A DNA stretch of 10,996 nucleotides from JBOHER01 sp050701115 (GTDB lineage Bacteria > Actinomycetota > Actinomycetes > Mycobacteriales > Pseudonocardiaceae). A program made the position numbers and the translations under genes. The first letter of the stretch is position 1. Each line of letters opens with the position of its first letter. The stretch is from positions 1-10,996 of the forward strand of contig JBOHER010000099.1 in NCBI GenBank assembly GCA_050701115.1. Direction: 5' to 3'. The notes below the pieces were generated by a model. That model had not been told where the DNA came from. It did not search any database and was given only the letters and a program-made list of their open reading frames with translations. Below are positions 6,709 through 10,996 of this stretch, in pieces.

Positions 6709-7478
6709 CCGTCCACACCATCTCAGATCTCACTTCTACCCAGATCAGAGAACGCCTCGAAACCGCTCCAGTGCTACTAGTTCCGGTGGGTGCCACCGAG
6801 CAACACGGCCCCAACCTCGGATGCGGGGTCGACTGGCGCATCGCGGATGAGCTCGCCAAACGCATCGCGGACAGGGTTGATCCGCTGGCGCTGGTGGCCC
6901 CAGCGTTTCCGCTGGGTCTCAGCGCGCATCATCTGGACTTTCCGGGGACCCTGCACCTGCGGCCCGAGACGTTCATGGCTGTCTTCACCGACCTGGTAAC
7001 GAGCTACGCCCGCCACGGCGTCGAGAAGGTCGTGTTCATCAACGGCCACCGGGGCAACGAGAACATCCTCGGAGTCCTCACCACCAAACTGACCTTCGAA
7101 CTCGGCATCCAGACGGCGTCCGCCTTCTGGATGCGGCAGGCCGCCGATGTGATCGCCCGGCATCGCAAGACGGACCGCTGGGGCCATGCATGCGAGATCG
7201 AAACCAGCCTTGCCCTCGCGCTCGTCCCCGAAATCGTCGACACGGAGCACCTCGAAGCAGGCGACCTCATCGAGGACTACCTGCCCTACGAGGACAACTA
7301 CCAACAACACGCTCTCCAGGTTCCCAGGACTTTCGCATCACGCACCCGCAACGGCGTCTTCGGCGACGCTCGCGTCGCGAGCCGACACGCCGGGGAAGAC
7401 ATCGCTGAGGCAACCGTCAGTCGTACCGCCGAATTCGTGCGCGCGTTCGCACAGCGGCCTGGCGTCTCGCGAAACTGA
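6705..7478 (+). CDS. Creatininase-family amidohydrolase
   Basis: 257-residue cytoplasmic metal-dependent hydrolase. Family residues are visible: E32 and H34 in GATEQHGPNL, D43, H115 in NGHRGNEN, and H161/E166 in GHACEIETS. These are the expected positions of the binuclear metal site, so the enzyme looks active. The NGHRGN form resembles the non-creatininase branch (mycofactocin MftE, formamidopyrimidine deformylase ArfB, 3-dehydro-scyllo-inosose hydrolase IolN) rather than true creatininase, which has Glu two residues after this His. The start is GTG 6705, overlapping the dctQ stop and preceded by AAAGGA at 6692-6697. The frame stays open far upstream (to 5832), but that part overlaps dctP and dctQ and is not coding. 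It sits between two TRAP permease genes and ends 3 bases before dctM. Likely it hydrolyses an amide, lactam or cyclic ketone derived from the imported substrate; which one is unknown. Confidence 0.88.
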   Translation: MTVHTISDLTSTQIRERLETAPVLLVPVGATEQHGPNLGCGVDWRIADELAKRIADRVDPLALVAPAFPLGLSAHHLDFPGTLHLRPETFMAVFTDLVTSYARHGVEKVVFINGHRGNENILGVLTTKLTFELGIQTASAFWMRQAADVIARHRKTDRWGHACEIETSLALALVPEIVDTEHLEAGDLIEDYLPYEDNYQQHALQVPRTFASRTRNGVFGDARVASRHAGEDIAEATVSRTAEFVRAFAQRPGVSRN

Positions 7479-7481
7479 CCC

Positions 7482-8768
7482 ATGGAACTGGTCCTGCTGT
7501 TCGGCGTGCTGTTCGGGCTGATGGCACTCGGAGCGCCAATCTTCGTCGCAATGGGCGGCGCGGCGCTGACGGTCGTGGCCGTCACAGGCATAGGGGACGC
7601 CACAATCCTGCCGAGCCGCATCGCGGATGCACTGTCAAGCTACGAATTGCTCGCCATCCCCTTCTTCATCCTCACCGGCCAACTGATGAACCACAGCGGC
7701 CTCACCGAACGCGTCATACGGCTGCTCATGTGGTTCCTCGGTCGAATACGAGGTGGGCTGGCCTACGCTGCCGTGAGCGTCAATCTCTTTGCCTCAGGGG
7801 TCTCGGGCAGCGCACCCGCCGATGCCTCCGCCGTAAGCTCGGTCATGCTGCCAACCATGCGCCGGGAAGGCTACCGGCCAGAGCACGCCGCGGCAATCAA
7901 CGCCGCTGCAGCAGTTGTGGGCCCGATCATGCCACCCAGCATCCCCATGATCTTCGTCGCGTTGGTCACGAACCTCTCGGTGGGAAGACTATTCCTGGGC
8001 GGCGTGGGTCCGGCAATCCTACTTTCCGGCGCAATGCTCCTCATAGTTGGGATGCAGGCACGCCGTGGCCTCTTCCCCGCCGCAACATCACCGGGTGGTA
8101 TGTCCGAATCGCTCGGCCGACTCGTCCTGCAAGCAACCCCGGCCCTTATCGCCCCCGTCATCATCGTCGGCGGCATCATCCTCGGCTTCGCCACGATCAC
8201 TGAGGTGGCATTCATCGCCGCAGCCTACGTCCTGTTCCTCGGGCTTGCCGTTTATCGCACCATCCGGTTAACCGACGTGCCCCGCATCTTCCGCGACGGA
8301 TCGGTGTTCAGCTCTACCATCATGATCCTGTTCGGCGTCATTGGGATCTTCACATTCATCGTCGCGATCCAGCAGGTCGGCGATCGCCTGGGTGACCTTG
8401 TCGCAACGCTCGACCTCGGCCCGACGGTCTTTCTACTACTGTCCCTGCTGTTCTTTCTCCTCGTTGGCATGGTGCTCGACGCCGTACCCGCAATCCTCAT
8501 CTTCCTGCCCGTGTTGCTTCCAGTCGCCATCGAACTCGGTGTCGACCCCATCCACTTCGGGGTCGTCGTGGTTGTCAATCTCATGATCGGACTGCTCACT
8601 CCCCCAGTCGGCGCACTCCTATACGTGCTCACCAAAATCAGCGGGGTGCCCTTCGGGCGACTCAGCCGGGCTACCTTCCCATTCGTCGTCGCTCTGATTG
8701 CTGTCCTCATCGTGGTCACTCTCGTCCCAGCGTTCGTGACGTGGCTGCCAAACGCCCTATTCGGTTGA
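7482..8768 (+). CDS. dctM: TRAP transporter large permease subunit, DctM family
   Basis: 428-residue, very hydrophobic protein with about 11-12 predicted transmembrane segments, the transport-catalysing subunit of the Na-coupled TRAP system. Landmarks are AIPFFILTGQLM in the first half, SGVSGSAPADASAVSSVMLP and VGPIMPPSIPMIF in the first helical hairpin and clamshell region, and the matching second repeat with LDAVPAILIFLPVLLPVA and VVNLMIGLLTPPVGALLYVL. Length and ends are normal. No Shine-Dalgarno sequence is visible. ATG 7482 lies one codon after the TGA of the creatininase gene, in the same frame, so translation probably depends on re-initiation from upstream. It ends the continuous part of the operon; a 382-base gap follows. 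Confidence 0.94.
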   Translation: MELVLLFGVLFGLMALGAPIFVAMGGAALTVVAVTGIGDATILPSRIADALSSYELLAIPFFILTGQLMNHSGLTERVIRLLMWFLGRIRGGLAYAAVSVNLFASGVSGSAPADASAVSSVMLPTMRREGYRPEHAAAINAAAAVVGPIMPPSIPMIFVALVTNLSVGRLFLGGVGPAILLSGAMLLIVGMQARRGLFPAATSPGGMSESLGRLVLQATPALIAPVIIVGGIILGFATITEVAFIAAAYVLFLGLAVYRTIRLTDVPRIFRDGSVFSSTIMILFGVIGIFTFIVAIQQVGDRLGDLVATLDLGPTVFLLLSLLFFLLVGMVLDAVPAILIFLPVLLPVAIELGVDPIHFGVVVVVNLMIGLLTPPVGALLYVLTKISGVPFGRLSRATFPFVVALIAVLIVVTLVPAFVTWLPNALFG

Positions 8769-8855
8769 ACCGACGCAGGTACAGGGCGTGGTGTCGACGG
8801 CCTGAACCGCATGTGTGGCCAGTGAGTTCATCACCCCACGGGTGGCGGGTCTGGT
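8769..8855. other. Spacer between dctM and the lactonase remnant
   Basis: About 90 bases with no convincing gene, terminator hairpin with T-run, or promoter. No SMP-30-like residues are recognisable in any frame, so the N-terminal two thirds of the lactonase gene are deleted rather than merely frameshifted. Confidence 0.4.
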
Positions 8856-9109
8856 CCAGCCCACCTCGTGTGGGTCGCTCTCTGGGACGGTGCCGCGGTG
8901 CACCGCTACACGCCCGACGGCACCTCGACTTCGTGGTCGAGATGCCCGCCCCCATGGTCACGGCCTGCACATTCGGCGGAACCGAACTCGACGCACTGTT
9001 CATCACCGCCCGGGTGGGTATACCCGACGGAGAGCAGCCGCAGGCGGTGCCCTGTTTCGCTGCCTGCCGGGAGCCCGCGGACTCCCGGCACTCCGAGTTC
9101 GCCGGTTGA
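8856..9109 (+). pseudogene. SMP-30/gluconolactonase (regucalcin-type) gene remnant, C-terminal part
   Basis: Pieces of one protein appear in successive frames. Frame one (8859-8924) reads HLVWVALWDGAAVHRYTPDG. A second frame from 8924 reads LDFVVEMPAPMVTACTFGG and on to LFITARVG. A third from 9046 reads GALFRCLPGARGLP. The second frame returns near 9091-9095 to end EFAG-stop at 9107-9109. In order these match the C-terminal blades of SMP-30/gluconolactonase beta-propellers: W-V-A-x-W-x-G, R-Y-x-P-D-G, V-T-x-C-x-F-G-G, D-x-L-F-I-T, then G-x-L-F. The first two shifts each equal a one-base loss, near 8922-8924 and 9044-9047; the third equals a one-base gain near 9091-9094. Only about 80 of the usual roughly 290 residues remain, so the gene is dead. 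It once supplied lactone hydrolysis next to the dehydrogenase and dehydratase. Single-base indels could partly be sequencing errors, but the missing N-terminus could not. Confidence 0.75.
9065..9090 (+). repeat. Perfect 9-bp inverted repeat (hairpin) inside the lactonase remnant
   Basis: TGCCGGGAG (9065-9073) and CTCCCGGCA (9082-9090) are perfect reverse complements around an 8-base loop. The RNA would form a stable GC-rich stem between dctM and the aldehyde dehydrogenase gene. No T-run follows, so it is not a classical intrinsic terminator. It could still slow RNA decay or transcription, or be a chance product of the PGARGLPA codons. Confidence 0.5.
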
Positions 9110-9150
9110 AATCACGCCGACGACGCCAAACGTGAGGAGCGTACAAGCCA

Positions 9151-10656
9151 ATGACCGACCGTACGACGCTGCCAGACACCCAACCCGACGAGCTCGATGC
9201 CCTACTGGCCGCCGCGGATGCTGCCGCAGTGCTATGGGCCGAGTGCGGCATCGCCGACCGTGCGGAAGCCTTACGCACAATTGCGTACGCGCTCGATACG
9301 GCCGAGAGCGAGTTGGTGAAGCTTGCTCAAGGGGAATCGCACCTTCCCGAACCGCGGCTGCGGTCCGAGTTGGCGCGGACGACGTTCCAGTTGCGCCACT
9401 TCGCGGAGGTTGTGGAGGAAGGATCGTGGCTAGAGGCCGTCATTGACACCGCCGATCCCAACGCGCGACCACCACGCCCGGATCTGCGGCGTCTGCTGGT
9501 TCCGCTCGGCCCAGTAGTGGTGTTCGCGGCCAGCAACTTCCCGTTCGCGTTCAGCGTGGCGGGCGGCGATACCGTAGCGGCGCTGGCGGCCGGGTGCCCT
9601 GTGGTGGTGAAGTCACACCCGGGACATCCGCGACTGGCGTTGCGCACCGGCGAGATCGTCCAAGCGGCGGTAAGGGATGCCGGTGCACCTGACGGTGTGT
9701 TCGAACTGATATTCGGACTGGACGCGGGCCGCGAAGTACTCACGGACCCGCGGGTCAAGGCGGGTTCTTTCACCGGCTCCTACCCTGCGGGCAGTGCGCT
9801 TTTCCACCTCGCCGCGTCGCGTCCGAAGCCCATTCCCTTCTACGCCGAGATGAGCAGCCTGAACCCCGTGTTCGTGACATCGGCCGCAGCCACTGCACGG
9901 GGCGCGGACATCGCGCGTGGCTATGTTGGGTCGTTCACTCTAGGAACCGGCCAGTTCTGCACCAAACCCGGATTGTTGTTCCTGCCCGCGGGTCACGGCA
10001 TCGGGGAATTTCTCGGCGAAGCGCTGCGGGAAGTACCGGCGGCCCCGATGCTGGGGGACTGGATTAGCGAGGGCTACCAGCGAGTCCTTGCCGGGCTCAA
10101 ATCGATCCCGGGTGTGCAAACGGTCGTCGACGGCAAGTCGACGTCCAGCGGCGGCGTGACGCCTACACTCCTGCGCACGACGGTGCCCGACCTGATTGCC
10201 CATGCCGATGTGTTGTTGGAAGAATGTTTCGGGCCCACCTCGATCATCGTGGAGTACGCGACAATAGACGAGCTGTACGCCGCCGCCGACGTCTTCGGCG
10301 GCAATCTCGCCGCGACAGTACACGCCGAGGTCCACGACACCGACCTGGTGGAGCCGCTGCTGACGCGGCTCCGTGAGCGAGTGGGCCGGCTGATCTGGAA
10401 CGGCTGGCCGACTGGTGTCGCGGTCGCCTGGGCGATGCATCACGGCGGGCCTTACCCGGCGACAACCTCGCCGTTGTTCACCTCGGTGGGCGCGACGGGG
10501 ATGCGCCGTTTCCTCCGCCCCGTGTGTTACCAGGACATGCCCCAGGGCCTGCTTCCCGAGGCGTTGCGGGACAGCAACGTCCTCGGGATCCCGCGTCGGG
10601 TCAACGGCGTTCTCACCGAAGCGGACGTAACCGCCCAACGGCAAGGAGACTCGTGA
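9151..10656 (+). CDS. Aldehyde dehydrogenase, 2-oxoglutarate (2,5-dioxovalerate) semialdehyde dehydrogenase type
   Basis: 501-residue cytoplasmic NAD(P)-dependent aldehyde dehydrogenase. Visible active-site residues are N129 in FAASNFPFAF, the cofactor loop SFTGS (206-210), the general-base Glu E233 in YAEMSSLNP and nucleophile C270 in GTGQFCTKPG. The block SVAGGDTVAALAAGCPVVVK plus YAEM-S-x-N-P and GQFCTKPG is characteristic of the 2-oxoglutarate semialdehyde dehydrogenase branch (last step of oxidative pentose, aldarate and hydroxyproline routes) rather than of betaine- or succinate-semialdehyde enzymes. GAGGAG lies at 9134-9139, 11 bases before ATG 9151, a long but usable spacing. It follows the dead lactonase and may be cotranscribed with the operon or have its own expression. 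Its stop overlaps a GTG with a strong ribosome site (10653). Substrate assignment is by family resemblance only. Confidence 0.9.
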   Translation: MTDRTTLPDTQPDELDALLAAADAAAVLWAECGIADRAEALRTIAYALDTAESELVKLAQGESHLPEPRLRSELARTTFQLRHFAEVVEEGSWLEAVIDTADPNARPPRPDLRRLLVPLGPVVVFAASNFPFAFSVAGGDTVAALAAGCPVVVKSHPGHPRLALRTGEIVQAAVRDAGAPDGVFELIFGLDAGREVLTDPRVKAGSFTGSYPAGSALFHLAASRPKPIPFYAEMSSLNPVFVTSAAATARGADIARGYVGSFTLGTGQFCTKPGLLFLPAGHGIGEFLGEALREVPAAPMLGDWISEGYQRVLAGLKSIPGVQTVVDGKSTSSGGVTPTLLRTTVPDLIAHADVLLEECFGPTSIIVEYATIDELYAAADVFGGNLAATVHAEVHDTDLVEPLLTRLRERVGRLIWNGWPTGVAVAWAMHHGGPYPATTSPLFTSVGATGMRRFLRPVCYQDMPQGLLPEALRDSNVLGIPRRVNGVLTEADVTAQRQGDS

Positions 10657-10970
10657 AGCGGTCTTCGGCTGCTCGACCAGCATGGCCCTCGAATACGCCC
10701 GGACCCAGCAGGCCAGCAGCCACAGGACAGTTCCATGTTCAGCATGAAGCGCCCTCAGTTCGCGTGAACTTCGGCAGTGTGCCCTCGGCGCGGCTCGTAC
10801 AGCATCTACACGAACCCGTACCCGCCGTGAACTGCTCGTTTCCGCCACGGTTGACGTTGTTCGGCGTCGCCGTCGCTCGGGCGGTGGTGCGCGGTGACCA
10901 CCGAGAAGATCATCACCGGGTTGTCGCCGTTGCAGGCCGATGGGCTGGCCTGCGTGGCGTGTGGAGCTGA
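10653..10970 (+). pseudogene. Start signal of a lost or decayed gene after the aldehyde dehydrogenase
   Basis: GTG 10653 overlaps the aldehyde dehydrogenase stop as GTGA and follows a near-ideal AAGGAG at 10643-10648. The operon's own genes begin in just this way. The frame from it stays open for 105 codons, but the peptide (starting VKRSSAARPAWPSNTPG) is Pro/Arg/His-rich, shows no family features, and its end overlaps the next gene's start. The best reading is the preserved start of a coupled operon gene whose body has been replaced or deleted; a genuine small unknown protein is less likely. Confidence 0.28.
10657..10893. other. Non-coding or decayed stretch with a short palindrome
   Basis: Apart from the doubtful frame described at 10653, no gene is recognised in these 237 bases. 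A perfect 14-bp inverted repeat (AGTTC-GCGT-GAACT) lies at 10757-10770, and the half-site GTGAACT recurs at 10827-10833. A TTGACG hexamer at 10851-10856 could be a -35 box for the gene at 10894, but no -10 is evident at the right distance. Confidence 0.25.
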
Positions 10971-10996
10971 CTACCGCCGCGTCCATGTCCCACATG
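10894..10996 (+). CDS. Small CxxC (zinc-ribbon-like) hypothetical protein, N-terminal part
   Basis: From GTG 10894 the frame is open to the window edge (34 codons): MTTEKIITGLSPLQADGLAC, then VACGADYRRVHVPH. The C20-x-x-C23-G knuckle followed by D-Y-R and V-P-H resembles short conserved hypothetical proteins of actinobacteria with a single Cys pair; the function is unknown. There is no strong ribosome site (GGTGGTG lies just upstream). It is probably not part of the catabolic operon. The 3' end lies outside the window. Confidence 0.5.
   Translation, partial: MTTEKIITGLSPLQADGLACVACGADYRRVHVPH

Noticed and set aside
10660..10760. Peptide with an MALEYART-like stretch resembling an acyl-CoA dehydrogenase helix
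   Set aside because: The match is short, in one frame only, ends at a stop within about 30 codons, and lacks the other family blocks, so chance is likely.
9940..10995. 351-codon open frame on the minus strand
   Set aside because: It is antisense to the aldehyde dehydrogenase; composition is typical of a high-GC shadow frame and no motif is seen.
1..10996. CRISPR arrays, tRNA or rRNA genes, phage genes, replication origin
   Set aside because: No regularly spaced repeats, cloverleaf-like sequences, conserved rRNA segments or phage-type genes were seen.

Overview
The window reads as high-GC actinobacterial DNA. Evidence: GC-rich codons throughout, frequent GTG starts, 4-base ATGA/GTGA gene overlaps, a lipobox on the solute-binding protein (a membrane-anchored binding protein suits a Gram-positive), and a partial 3' gene resembling small CxxC proteins common in actinomycetes. 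A Pseudonocardiales-type organism is my guess; the sequence does not prove it.

Layout. Bases 1-107 (minus strand) hold the N-terminus of an IS4-type transposase cut by the window edge, and its element probably ends near 150-161. A TTGACA hexamer and a 23-bp near-perfect palindrome follow, just upstream of a GntR/FCD regulator (201-875). Then comes one tightly packed plus-strand operon: a thiamine-diphosphate (ThDP) enzyme of the acetolactate synthase/decarboxylase type (872-2515), an enolase-superfamily (mandelate racemase type) enzyme (2512-3657), an NAD-dependent epimerase/dehydrogenase (3654-4577), a RidA-family protein (4574-5056), TRAP binding lipoprotein DctP (5060-6121), small TRAP permease DctQ (6175-6708), a creatininase-family amidohydrolase (6705-7478) and large TRAP permease DctM (7482-8768). 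A 382-base gap follows; it carries the frameshifted C-terminal remnant of an SMP-30/gluconolactonase gene (about 8856-9109). An aldehyde dehydrogenase of the 2-oxoglutarate-semialdehyde type (9151-10656) comes next. The 3' end has a start signal without a convincing product and the beginning of a small CxxC protein (from 10894).

Working together. The set looks like import and oxidation of a small hydroxy- or sugar-acid-like molecule. TRAP brings in an organic acid, the epimerase-type enzyme oxidises or epimerises it, a lactonase (now dead) would open a lactone, the enolase-type enzyme dehydrates or epimerises the acid, and the aldehyde dehydrogenase makes the final carboxylate. The ThDP enzyme, RidA protein and creatininase homologue are not part of any standard sugar-acid pathway I know. 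The usual second dehydratase/aldolase that feeds 2-oxoglutarate semialdehyde dehydrogenase is missing. The substrate is therefore unassigned, and this is the best candidate for something undescribed here. The FCD regulator at the operon head, with an operator-like palindrome in its own promoter, would control the whole set.
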